34,527 bases of DNA. Source: an uncultured Acidaminococcus sp. (GTDB taxonomy: Bacteria > Bacillota > Negativicutes > Acidaminococcales > Acidaminococcaceae). This document shows, piece after piece, positions 14,938 through 22,788 of the stretch. The DNA lies in the NCBI GenBank assembly GCA_900315205.1, contig OMYF01000020.1, positions 1 through 34,527 on the forward strand. The letters run 5' to 3'. The notes under the pieces are model-generated. The model saw only the letters and a list, made by a program, of their open reading frames with translations. It did not search any database and had not been told where the DNA came from. Position 1 is the first letter of the stretch. Each line of letters starts with the position of its first letter. The translations under genes were made by a program, and so were the position numbers.

Positions 14938-15852
14938 ATGCAGGTATTGCAGCAGATGCTGATCTTTGTACTGATTATGATCATTGGGGCAGCGGCCCGG
15001 AAAAAACAGATCCTGACACCGGACAACCAGGCCCAGATTACGCAGCTCGTCCTGTCCATCGCATATCCGGCCATCATCCTTTCCGGTGTGACCGGGGACG
15101 GGCCCCATATCGCCGGTGCGGAACTGGCATATGCTTTCGGCGTCATCCTGGTGATGCTGGCCATGCTCATGGTGAGTGCTTTCCTGATCCCCCGGCTGCT
15201 GGGATACGGCAGGGCCGAGAAGGGCATCGTCAACGTCATGGTCGTCTTCACGAATATCGGTTTCATGGGCGTTCCCATGATCGATGCCCTCTATGGGAAA
15301 GATGCCCTGATCTATATGACGGTCCTGCTCATCCCATTCAATCTGCTCTTTTTCTCCTATGTCATCCAGACCATCAAGGGCGGCGGGGAGAAGACGCCTT
15401 TCCGCTGGATGAGCCTGGTGAATCCGGGCATGATCTCCTGTGTGCTTGCGGTCATCCTTTATGTGGCGGATATCCGCCTGCCCTATGTGCTGACGGCGGC
15501 CATCCGCATGGTGGGCAGCATGACAGGGCCCCTGGCGATGATGCTGCTGGGCTCCTTCCTCCTCGATACGGACTGGAAGACGCTCATCAATAAAAAAATC
15601 ATTGCCTTCACCGTCATCAAAATGATGCTCCTGCCCATTGCGGTCACCCTGATCCTGAAGCAGTTCGTCTCCAATGTCTATCTGCTGGCAGTCTGCATGG
15701 CAGCCCTGGCTACGCCGTCGGGCAATGTCATCCCGCTTCTGGCGGCTCTCTACAATAAAGAAGGCTATCCGGTCTCCGTCCAGGGCGTAGCCGTGACGAC
15801 CGCAGCCGCGGTGGTCACGATGCCGATCGCAGCCATGGCGGTGGGACTGTAA
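14938..15852 (+). CDS. AEC-family (auxin efflux carrier-like) permease
   Basis: This inner-membrane protein of 304 residues has about ten hydrophobic segments arranged as two five-helix halves. Typical family marks are QLVLSIAYPAIILSG in the first half and FTNIGFMGVPMIDALYG at the broken helix. The second half shows GPLAMMLLGSFLL and CMAALATPSGNVIPLLA. AEC proteins carry small organic anions such as malate, malonate or auxin-like acids. Placed between two secreted esterases and under a MerR-type promoter, it may move the acid product released by them or export a cytoplasmic product. GAGGAGG precedes the ATG. Confidence 0.9.
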   Translation: MQVLQQMLIFVLIMIIGAAARKKQILTPDNQAQITQLVLSIAYPAIILSGVTGDGPHIAGAELAYAFGVILVMLAMLMVSAFLIPRLLGYGRAEKGIVNVMVVFTNIGFMGVPMIDALYGKDALIYMTVLLIPFNLLFFSYVIQTIKGGGEKTPFRWMSLVNPGMISCVLAVILYVADIRLPYVLTAAIRMVGSMTGPLAMMLLGSFLLDTDWKTLINKKIIAFTVIKMMLLPIAVTLILKQFVSNVYLLAVCMAALATPSGNVIPLLAALYNKEGYPVSVQGVAVTTAAAVVTMPIAAMAVGL

Positions 15853-15932
15853 GGAGTCCGCTCTTTTTAAGGTCCGGGTCCTTCCGGCAAAGGGCACAGA
15901 AAAATTTTTTCGGGAATTTTTGAAAAACCTCT

Positions 15933-15963
15933 TGACCGGGAGTTACTCCCGAAAGCTAAGATG
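15933..15963 (+). promoter_or_regulatory. MerR-type promoter/operator D (esterase-flavodoxin operon)
   Basis: TTGACC (15933-15938) and TAAGAT (15958-15963) are 19 bases apart around GGGAGTTACTCCC. The -10 box overlaps the ATG at 15961, which rules that codon out as the start of the esterase. Confidence 0.85.
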
Positions 15964-16032
15964 ATGACAGATGGAAACGAAAGACTCCAAAATCCCTATG
16001 GGAGAGATACTGGGACCGTGAAAGGATGGCTC

Positions 16033-17103
16033 ATGATGAAAAAGATGTTTCTGACCGCGTTATGCTTTTCGCTTCTGACTGCTTCTGCTGAAGCATTCCA
16101 CAGACCGGTGACCATTGCCGGCCAGGGCAGTTTTACTGCCGGCGGCACCGTCGTGACTGCTCCGGGAAAGCTCGATAACGCCAAACCGCTCGATCCGGCA
16201 GGACAGACCCTGCATGGTGATCATGCCTATGTGTTCTATCAGGAACCGGTCAGGGCCAAAAAGCTCGGGATCGTCTTCCTGCATGGCGCCGGGCAGTCGG
16301 GTAAGACCTGGGAAACGACACCGGACGGGCGCGACGGATTCCAGAACATCTTCCTTGAAAAAGGGTATAAGACCTATGTGGTCGATCAGCCCCGGCGGGG
16401 CCGTGCCGGGCAGTCCACTACGGGCGGGACCGTTTCCAATAAACCGATGGAACAGCTCTGGTATGATAATTTCCGCATCGGTCTTTATCCGGACTACTAT
16501 CCCAATGCCCAGGTCCGGTGGGATGAAAAGGCACGGGATGAATTCTTCCGGTCGATGACACCCAATACGGGAGCTTTTGATGAAAATGTCATCAGCGACG
16601 CCATGGCGGCTGTCTTTGAGAAAACCGGCGACGGCATCCTGATGACCCATTCCCAGGGCGGCGGACCGGGCTGGTGGACGGCCATCAAGAGTCCGCACGT
16701 CAAAGGCGTTGTCGCTCTCGAACCGGGCAGCGGGTTCATCTTCCCGGAAGGGGAAGTACCCGCTCCGATGGATACGACGAGCCCCTTTGGAGCTCTGAAG
16801 GGTACGGCCGTATCCCTGGCCGACTTTGAAAAACTGACAAAAATGCCCATCCTGGTCGTTTACGGGGACAACATCCCGACGGAACGGACAGCGGAATGGA
16901 ATCTCGACAACTGGCGCGTCCGTCTTGCCATGGCAAGACTCTGGGTGGCGGCTGTCAACCGTCACGGCGGCGATGCCACACTGCTCCACCTGCCGGAGGC
17001 AGGGATCAGGGGCAATACACATTTCCTCATGAGTGATAAGAACAATGAAGAAATTGCCGATACCATCGAAAAATGGATGAAAGAAAAGAAACTGGCAAGA
17101 TAA
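16033..17103 (+). CDS. Secreted esterase of the esterase-713 type (Ser-Glu-His), second paralogue
   Basis: This 356-residue exported alpha/beta hydrolase has a signal peptide (MMKKMFLTALCFSLLTASAEA). Family marks are VTIAGQGSFTAGGT, VFLHGAGQSGKTW followed by TTPDGR, and VVDQPRRGRAGQS. The triad is Ser207 in THSQGG, Glu230 in ALEPG and His330 in GIRGNTHF. It matches the divergent paralogue at 13658 through the whole length. The start at 16033 (AAAGGA upstream) is fixed by the promoter position. It is the first gene of a four-gene run with a lipoprotein flavodoxin, an alcohol dehydrogenase and a type-B carboxylesterase. The natural ester substrate is unknown. Confidence 0.89.
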   Translation: MMKKMFLTALCFSLLTASAEAFHRPVTIAGQGSFTAGGTVVTAPGKLDNAKPLDPAGQTLHGDHAYVFYQEPVRAKKLGIVFLHGAGQSGKTWETTPDGRDGFQNIFLEKGYKTYVVDQPRRGRAGQSTTGGTVSNKPMEQLWYDNFRIGLYPDYYPNAQVRWDEKARDEFFRSMTPNTGAFDENVISDAMAAVFEKTGDGILMTHSQGGGPGWWTAIKSPHVKGVVALEPGSGFIFPEGEVPAPMDTTSPFGALKGTAVSLADFEKLTKMPILVVYGDNIPTERTAEWNLDNWRVRLAMARLWVAAVNRHGGDATLLHLPEAGIRGNTHFLMSDKNNEEIADTIEKWMKEKKLAR

Positions 17104-17117
17104 GAAGGAGAATAAAA

Positions 17118-17729
17118 ATGAAAGAAATCATCAAGAAAATGGTGTCCGCCGTCATGATGGTCACCCTGATCCTCGCGGTGGCGGGCTGCGGCAATGGCAG
17201 CGCCCAGAAGGAGGCACCGCAACAGGCGCCTGCGGCAGCGGCTCCGAAACAGGGCAGCAGGACCCTGGTCGTCTATTTCTCGGCCACGGGCAACACGCAG
17301 AAAGTCGCGGAAACCATTGCCAAAGAAACCGGAGCGGACCTCTTCCGCATTGAACCTGCGGAACCGTACACGGCGGCAGATCTCAACTACAACGACAAGC
17401 AGAGCCGCGTCGTGAAGGAACATGCAAATCCGGACCTGCGCCCTGCCTACAAGGGTGATGTGGCCGGCTGGGACCAGTATGACACGGTGTTCATCGGTTT
17501 TCCTCACTGGTGGCGCCAGGCCCCGCACGTCGTCTATACCTTTGTGGAAAAACACGATTTCACAGGCAAGAAGGTCATCCCCTTTGCCACGTCGATGAGT
17601 ACGCCCATGGGTGACAGCGGCACCAATCTCGCCAAAGCTGCCAAAACCGGCAGCTGGCAGGCAGGGCAGCGTTTTGCCGGCGGTGTGATGGACTCGGAGG
17701 TCATCTCCTGGGTCAAAGGACTGAAGTAA
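17118..17729 (+). CDS. Lipoprotein flavodoxin
   Basis: This 203-residue protein begins with a lipoprotein signal peptide whose lipobox LAVAGC places the acylated cysteine at residue 24. An Ala/Pro/Gln linker of about 25 residues follows, and then a flavodoxin domain. The FMN phosphate loop is VVYFSATGNTQKVAE. Further flavin-contact regions are GFPHWWRQAP and FATSMSTPMGDSG. It would therefore sit on the outer face of the inner membrane (or in the outer membrane) and work as an extracytoplasmic FMN electron carrier or quinone/aldehyde reductase. It starts 14 bases after the esterase behind AGAAGGAG. A terminator hairpin follows at 17756. Confidence 0.9.
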   Translation: MKEIIKKMVSAVMMVTLILAVAGCGNGSAQKEAPQQAPAAAAPKQGSRTLVVYFSATGNTQKVAETIAKETGADLFRIEPAEPYTAADLNYNDKQSRVVKEHANPDLRPAYKGDVAGWDQYDTVFIGFPHWWRQAPHVVYTFVEKHDFTGKKVIPFATSMSTPMGDSGTNLAKAAKTGSWQAGQRFAGGVMDSEVISWVKGLK

Positions 17730-17755
17730 ATCTCTGAATTCCATGTATGGATGAA

Positions 17756-17792
17756 CCCGGACTTTCGGTCAGTGAGGGTCCGGGACTTTTTT
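17756..17792 (+). terminator. Intra-operon terminator/attenuator
   Basis: CCCGGAC (17756-17762) pairs with GTCCGGG (17778-17784) and is followed by ACTTTTTT. It stands between the flavodoxin and the alcohol dehydrogenase, with too little room for a new promoter before the latter, so partial readthrough is likely. Confidence 0.65.
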
Positions 17793-17821
17793 GCCCAAAT
17801 CAGAAAGGATGGATTGTCATT

Positions 17822-18988
17822 ATGAAAGATTTTGTCTTTGAAAATTCGACGAAAGTGTATTTTGGTGAAAACAGCGTCAAGAATTATTTCCCCATGCTGC
17901 TGCGGCAGTATGGCCCGAAGGTCATGCTGGCCTATGGCGGCGGCAGCATCAAACGCAACGGTGTGTATGACGAACTGATGGGGTATCTCAGGGCTGCCGG
18001 CAAGACCGTCGTGGAATTTCCCGGCATCATGTCCAATCCGACCTATGCCAAGGTCCAGGCAGGGGCAGCCCTGGCCAGGAAAGAAAATATCGACCTGATC
18101 CTCGCTGTGGGCGGCGGCAGTGTCATGGACTGCTGCAAGGCCATTTCTCTCGCCGCAGTGTATGACGGGGATGTGTGGGATGCTTTCTGGGCCAAGGCCG
18201 GGACCATCGATTTCCCGACGCTGCCGCTCGGCATCATCCAGACCGTCTCCGGTACGGGCAGTGAAACAAATGGCGGCAGTGTCATTACGAACGAAGCCCT
18301 GAAGGTCAAGACGGGCCGTGATTATCCGCAGCTCAATGCCCGTTTTGCCATCCTGAACCCCCGTTATACCGAGTCCGTGCCGATGAAGCAGGAAATCTCC
18401 GGCGCTTTCGACAGCCTGTCCCATATGATGGAAATCTATTTCAGCGAGCCCGATGATGACAATGTGTCCGACGTCATGAACGAGGCCCTGATGAAGAGCG
18501 TCGTATCGAACATCCGCAAGATCATTGCGGATCCGAAAGATTACAATACGCGCAGCAACCTGGTGTGGCTTTCCACGATGGCGGAAAACCGCATCCTGAA
18601 GCTCGGCAAGAAGATGGACTTCCAGTGCCATATCCTGGAGCACTCCCTGGGAGCCTACACGAGCTGCAACCATGGCGCCGGGCTGGCCGTGCTGCACCCG
18701 GTCTATTACCGCCACATCTATAAGGATGGTGCTGTCAAGTTTGCCCGTTTTGCCGAAAAGGTATTCGATATCCCGGCTGCCGGCAAAACGACGGAAGAAC
18801 TGGCCCGGGAGGGTGTGGAGGCCCTGGCTGCGTTCATCAAAGAAATCGGCATGCCGACGAGGCTGCGCGACCTGGGTGTGGACAGGGAGCTCCTGAAGCC
18901 CGTCGCTGCGGGCTGCGTGGCTTCTCCCGGCAGTTATCGCCAGCTTCCTGCTGAAGAGATCCTGCAGATCTTTGAAGAAGCGTATTGA
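17822..18988 (+). CDS. Iron-containing (group III) alcohol dehydrogenase, BdhA/YqhD-like
   Basis: This 388-residue cytoplasmic NAD(P)H-linked dehydrogenase reduces aldehydes to alcohols in known relatives. The nucleotide-binding region holds VMLAYGGGSIKRNGVYDEL and AVGGGSVMDCCKAI (GGGS motif). The divalent-metal ligands are Asp197 and His201 (FDSLSH), His270 and His284 (C-HILEHSL and SCNHGAG), with the conserved His274 between. The pattern H-x3-H-x9-H equals that of FucO-type enzymes. Overall it is closest to the butanol dehydrogenase/YqhD group, known for clearing reactive aldehydes. That fits a MerR regulator of the aldehyde-responsive kind. ATG 17822 has AAAGGATGG before it. Expression depends on readthrough of the hairpin at 17756 unless an unseen promoter exists. 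Confidence 0.92.
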   Translation: MKDFVFENSTKVYFGENSVKNYFPMLLRQYGPKVMLAYGGGSIKRNGVYDELMGYLRAAGKTVVEFPGIMSNPTYAKVQAGAALARKENIDLILAVGGGSVMDCCKAISLAAVYDGDVWDAFWAKAGTIDFPTLPLGIIQTVSGTGSETNGGSVITNEALKVKTGRDYPQLNARFAILNPRYTESVPMKQEISGAFDSLSHMMEIYFSEPDDDNVSDVMNEALMKSVVSNIRKIIADPKDYNTRSNLVWLSTMAENRILKLGKKMDFQCHILEHSLGAYTSCNHGAGLAVLHPVYYRHIYKDGAVKFARFAEKVFDIPAAGKTTEELAREGVEALAAFIKEIGMPTRLRDLGVDRELLKPVAAGCVASPGSYRQLPAEEILQIFEEAY

Positions 18989-19045
18989 TCCTGCGTTGAA
19001 AGTCTGTTCCATCACTGATGTTCCTGAAAGGGGGAGAAGTTCCTG

Positions 19046-20770
19046 ATGCGCAAATCAAACAAACTGGCTGCTTCTGCACTGCTGGCGCTCCTTGCAGTAT
19101 ATTCTCCGGCATTTGCGGCAGCGGTCCCGGAAGCACAGGTGAAGACGGCGGCCCGTGTGCAGGCGTCCCTGCAGCAGCCGGGGCAGCGTTTCCAGGCCGG
19201 ACCTGGCATTGCCGTGACGCGGACGCAGGCCGGCACCGTCCAGGGGTTCATCCGCAACGGGATCTATGCTTATTACGGGATCCCGTACGCTGTGGCGGAG
19301 AAGCGGTTCGAACGGGCAAAGGCGGTCACGCCCTGGACCGGCATCCGTATGGCCGTCAGACCCGGAGCCATTTCTCCGCAGGCTGCAGGGTCCTTCCCAA
19401 ACGGCGATTGGGGAGAACCGGCACGGGCCTTCACGATGGATAATGACTGCCTGAACCTGAACGTATGGACGCCCGATCCGTCCGACGGAAAGCGCAGACC
19501 CGTCATGGTCTGGCTCCACGGGGGCGGCTTTGAAGCCGGATCGGCCCTGGAATCGCCGGCTTATGAAGGCGAGAACCTGAGCCGCCGCGGGGATGAGGTC
19601 GTTGTTTCAGTCAACCACCGGCTGAATGTACTGGGGCATCTCAACCTGGAAAAGTACGGCCCCGAATACAAAGATTCGGCCAATGTCGGGATTGCGGATC
19701 TGGTCGATGCTCTCCGCTGGGTGCGCGGCAACATCGCGTCCTTTGGCGGGGATCCTTCCAACGTGACGATCTTTGGGGAATCCGGCGGCGGTGCCAAAGT
19801 GCTGACCCTGATGTCGGTGCCGGAAGCAAAGGGCCTTTTCCAGAAGGGCATCGTCGAGAGCGGTGCCGTGGAAACCATGGGGCCCTATGTGATGACGGAA
19901 ACGCAGAGTGAACGTGTGACGGAGCTGACGCTGCAGGCTCTGGGCATTACTGAAAAAAATCTGGACGCTCTGCAGAGCCTGCCCTACGAAAAGCTCGCCG
20001 AGGCTTCAGGCAGGGCGTTGAAGCAGGCCGGCGCGGAATTCAAGGTCCCCCAGGCACTGGGCACCGGGTACGGCATGAGCTGGGAACCCGTCGTGGACGG
20101 GAAGTTCCTGCCGACCCAGCCCGTCACAGACGATTCCTTTGCAGAAGCGGGCCGTGATGTGCCCCTCCTGATCGGAAGCAATTTGACGGAATGGACGGGT
20201 TTTTCGGAAATCGTCAATCTGGACGAGACCCAGTATGACAATAAGAATACCTGGACCGACGCGGAAATCGCTGCCAGACTGAAGGCAAAATACGGAAACC
20301 GGGCGGACGCGGTCACGGAAGCATTCCTTAACGCGTATCCCGACAAACAGAAGAAGGATGCCCTCTATATCGATACGATGATCCGGCAGCCCATCCTGAA
20401 GATCATGCGCCACAAGGCGGCGCAGGGAGGTGCTCCTGTCTACGCTTATCTCTTTTCCTGGGAATCGCCGCTGATGAATGGGGTCTATATGTCCTACCAT
20501 ACGGCGGAGATACCGTTTGTCTTCCATAATACGGACAAGCTGGAAAGCCGCATCGGCGGAAGCCGGGAAGCGGAACGTCTGGCGGACCGCATGAGTGATG
20601 CCTGGATCCGGTTTGCCCGGACGGGTGTGCCCGCTGTGGACGGTGCGCCGGCCTGGACGCCGTACGGAAAGGATGGCGGGGCGACGATGATCTTCGACAA
20701 TAAGATACGTCTTGTCAAAGATCATGATGCCAGACTTCTGCAGCTTTTGGATCCGGACTATACGTATTGA
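19046..20770 (+). CDS. Secreted type-B carboxylesterase (para-nitrobenzyl esterase family)
   Basis: This 574-residue exported carboxylesterase has a signal peptide (KLAASALLALLAVYSPAFAAA). The classical type-B marks follow. GIPYAVAEKRF comes near the start, then NDCLNLNVWTP and VMVWLHGGGFEAGSA (oxyanion hole). IASFGGDPSNVTIFGESGGG carries the nucleophile Ser246, and the catalytic His lies in YHTAEIPFVF. These enzymes cut carboxylic esters of broad range. It is the fourth secreted hydrolase of the regulon and the last gene of the operon, 57 bases after the dehydrogenase, with GGGGGAG before the ATG. A strong terminator follows directly. Confidence 0.92.
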   Translation: MRKSNKLAASALLALLAVYSPAFAAAVPEAQVKTAARVQASLQQPGQRFQAGPGIAVTRTQAGTVQGFIRNGIYAYYGIPYAVAEKRFERAKAVTPWTGIRMAVRPGAISPQAAGSFPNGDWGEPARAFTMDNDCLNLNVWTPDPSDGKRRPVMVWLHGGGFEAGSALESPAYEGENLSRRGDEVVVSVNHRLNVLGHLNLEKYGPEYKDSANVGIADLVDALRWVRGNIASFGGDPSNVTIFGESGGGAKVLTLMSVPEAKGLFQKGIVESGAVETMGPYVMTETQSERVTELTLQALGITEKNLDALQSLPYEKLAEASGRALKQAGAEFKVPQALGTGYGMSWEPVVDGKFLPTQPVTDDSFAEAGRDVPLLIGSNLTEWTGFSEIVNLDETQYDNKNTWTDAEIAARLKAKYGNRADAVTEAFLNAYPDKQKKDALYIDTMIRQPILKIMRHKAAQGGAPVYAYLFSWESPLMNGVYMSYHTAEIPFVFHNTDKLESRIGGSREAERLADRMSDAWIRFARTGVPAVDGAPAWTPYGKDGGATMIFDNKIRLVKDHDARLLQLLDPDYTY

Positions 20771-20775
20771 CACGA

Positions 20776-20824
20776 ATGGACCGTGAAGGAACGGAGTGAT
20801 CCGTCCTTCACGGTCCATTTTTTT
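20776..20824 (+). terminator. Strong terminator ending the MerR-linked operon
   Basis: ATGGACCGTGAAGGA (20776-20790) pairs perfectly with TCCTTCACGGTCCAT (20804-20818). An inner CGGA/TCCG pairing and a run of seven T complete it. Confidence 0.88.
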
Positions 20825-20911
20825 AGTCGTGGAAAAACGCCAGACGTTTTTGGTATGGCACTGCCGGGCTCAAGAACGAAGCGCTGCAGGTGCGGTCTGC
20901 GGGAGCGGCCC

Positions 20912-21364
20912 TTATCCTTTGCCCGCAGGAGTCAGCTGGTCCAGAGCCGAGACATCGATCACGCGGAATCCATTTTCCATAAGGAGTGCTGCGGTGATGC
21001 CGGATTTTGGCACCAGGGTGCGCGAAAAAGTGCCGTCATACCGCATGCCCACTCCGCAGCTCGGGCTGCGGGACTGCAGGATCACCCGGTCGGGCTGTTC
21101 TTTCCGGGCAAGGGCCAGCGCCAGGGCCGCACCTTTTTCATATTCCCGGGTGACATCCTTTCCGTCCTGTGTCATGACCCTGCCGTCCGCTCTTACTTCC
21201 GCCGGCGGGCGCGGCGTCGCAAGTCCGCCCATGACTTCCGGGCAGACAGGGATGATCCGGTTGCTTTTGTCAGCAGCCAGTGCGCTGACCCTGGCATCCA
21301 GATTGTTGCCGCCGTTATATTTGCAGTTGACGCCCAAAAGACAGGCACTGATCATCAGTTTCAT
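20912..21364 (-). CDS. DUF523 family protein
   Basis: This 150-residue cytoplasmic protein of the DUF523 family (YbbK-like) has the conserved cysteine motifs SACLLGVNCKYNG at the start, PVCPEVMGGL in the middle and QSRSPSCGVG near residue 107. Four or more conserved cysteines suggest metal or Fe-S binding. In some other bacteria the domain is fused to a DUF1722 domain. The function is not established. The gene stands alone on the minus strand behind GAGGGAGGG and faces the end of the esterase operon. Confidence 0.9.
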   Translation of the reverse strand: MKLMISACLLGVNCKYNGGNNLDARVSALAADKSNRIIPVCPEVMGGLATPRPPAEVRADGRVMTQDGKDVTREYEKGAALALALARKEQPDRVILQSRSPSCGVGMRYDGTFSRTLVPKSGITAALLMENGFRVIDVSALDQLTPAGKG

Positions 21365-21550
21365 CTGAAATCCCTCCCTCCGCCTATCATAGCATAAAAA
21401 GGCTGGAAGCTCTTACCCGGTAAGGCCGCTGACCCGATGCAATTTTGCAGTTCGCTGAAACCGCACCGGATACACTCGGTTGCAGAATCTGGCATTTTTT
21501 GAGTACTAGAAGGGATTTGCAACATATTTTTTGATCATTAGTGTCATATC

Positions 21551-21593
21551 TTTATCAATAAACGTGATAAAAAGATTGGGAAAAAATTATAAT
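21551..21593 (+). promoter_or_regulatory. AT-rich promoter with dyad, first OCD gene
   Basis: TTTATCA-n7-TGATAAA (21551-21571) is a clean dyad. TGATAA within it lies 17 bases before TATAAT (21588-21593). If used, transcription starts at about 21600, exactly where the long hairpin begins. The dyad may bind the RpiR or another regulator. Confidence 0.45.
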
Positions 21594-21600
21594 TAAAATA

Positions 21601-21655
21601 AGGATTGATATATTTTTATTTTTATATATAATAAAAATAAAAATATATCAATCCT
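21601..21655 (+). promoter_or_regulatory. 25-bp perfect inverted repeat in the leader of the first OCD gene
   Basis: The 25 bases at 21601-21625 (from AGGATTGATATA) are the exact reverse complement of 21631-21655 (to TATATCAATCCT), around the 5-base loop ATATA. It lies just downstream of a likely -10 and about 35 bases before the ribosome site. No T run follows, so it is not a simple terminator. It may be a message-end stabilising stem or an operator. Confidence 0.8.
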
Positions 21656-21704
21656 GTTGTTCTGCTTTTTGACAAGGTCTCACACTGTAAAGGAGGAATC
21701 TGGT

Positions 21705-22739
21705 ATGAAGGAAGTCAAAATTTTATTCTTGAATAATAAGGATATGTATGAACTTGGCGCTCATGATATGGAAGCTGCCTTAAAAGATGATGAGCAAATT
21801 TATTCACTTTACAGTAAGGGCGAAACAATCATCCCTTCGAAAGTCGTCCTGCGGTTTGGCAAAACGATCGAAGATGAAGCTGTAAATGGACGGATCAATG
21901 CCATGCCGGGCTATGCGGGAGGTCCTTATGATATTGCGGGAATCAAATGGATCGGAAGCGGTCCGCAGAATTACAAGAAAGGTCTGCCTCGCGCCAGCGT
22001 ATTGAATATTTTGAATGACATCGAAACAAAGCTGCCCGTGTGTATTGCTGACGGTACGGTTGTAAGTGCAAAAAGAACCGGTGCCGCCGGAGGTACCGGA
22101 ATCAAATACCTGTCTAAAAAAACAGCAAAAACCATGACAATCTGCGGAGCCGGAGCCCAGTCCAGGACGCAGCTCGAAGCAGCAAAGATTGTGCGCCCGA
22201 CAATCAAAAAAGTCTATATTTACGATTTGTTCTTTGACCGTGCGGAAGCATTTGCGGATGAAATGGGAAAGAAATACAGCGACCTGGAAATTATTCCTGT
22301 AAAAGAAGAAGGACTTCCAGAAGCTGTCGCAGACAGTGATATCGTGGATACGGTCACGCTGGCTGACAGACCGATCATCCAGGCTGAATGGCTGAGCAAA
22401 GGGACGCTGCTTGTCCAGATGGCCGGATACGAAGCCACTTATGAATGCGCGAAAAAAGCAGATAAGATCGTCGTTGATTTTTGGGGAGCTGTAAAACACA
22501 GAATGGCCAGCACACTGGCTTTCATGTGGAGGGACGGCGAACTGAAGGATACTGACATCACGGCAGAAGTGGGGCAGATCATCAACGGAGAAAAACCGGG
22601 ACGGGAAAATGATGATGAAATCATTTACTATAACACGGTAGGTGCCGGTGTCCTGGATCTTGCAATCACTTACCGGTGCTATAAAAAAGCTCTGGAAGAA
22701 AAGAAGGGCCTTTGGATCCCTTATTGGGTTGAGTACTGA
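21705..22739 (+). CDS. Ornithine cyclodeaminase/mu-crystallin family enzyme, copy 1
   Basis: This 344-residue NAD(P)-dependent enzyme of the ornithine cyclodeaminase/mu-crystallin/alanine dehydrogenase fold has the Rossmann motif ICGAGAQSRTQLEAA (residues about 145-160). Substrate-domain marks are VVLRFGK and AGIKWIGSGPQNYKKGLPRAS. Relatives catalyse ornithine to proline, imine reduction, or oxidation of opine-like conjugates (SbnB). The stretch with the catalytic Asp in classical cyclodeaminases seems to have Glu (MAGYEATYE), so ornithine itself may not be the substrate. It is a paralogue of the gene at 29082. AAAGGAGGAA precedes the ATG at 21705. It is followed 49 bases later by a GltS-type transporter, forming a two-gene module of lower GC than the surroundings. 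Confidence 0.88.
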   Translation: MKEVKILFLNNKDMYELGAHDMEAALKDDEQIYSLYSKGETIIPSKVVLRFGKTIEDEAVNGRINAMPGYAGGPYDIAGIKWIGSGPQNYKKGLPRASVLNILNDIETKLPVCIADGTVVSAKRTGAAGGTGIKYLSKKTAKTMTICGAGAQSRTQLEAAKIVRPTIKKVYIYDLFFDRAEAFADEMGKKYSDLEIIPVKEEGLPEAVADSDIVDTVTLADRPIIQAEWLSKGTLLVQMAGYEATYECAKKADKIVVDFWGAVKHRMASTLAFMWRDGELKDTDITAEVGQIINGEKPGRENDDEIIYYNTVGAGVLDLAITYRCYKKALEEKKGLWIPYWVEY

Positions 22740-22788
22740 TATTTTATTCTTTATAAAGTGAAAGTTGCGATTCCGGGAGGCGATTGTA

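Noticed and set aside
15961..16032. Upstream ATG at 15961 as start of the second esterase
   Set aside because: It lies inside the -10 box of promoter D and would put non-signal residues before a perfect signal peptide at 16033.
17534..19015. Minus-strand open frame of 493 codons opposite the alcohol dehydrogenase
   Set aside because: It is antisense to a gene with all metal ligands visible, with no ribosome site and no family features.
9378..20770. Prophage or integrative element explaining the gene cluster
   Set aside because: No integrase, attachment repeats, phage structural genes or tRNA boundary were seen around the cluster.
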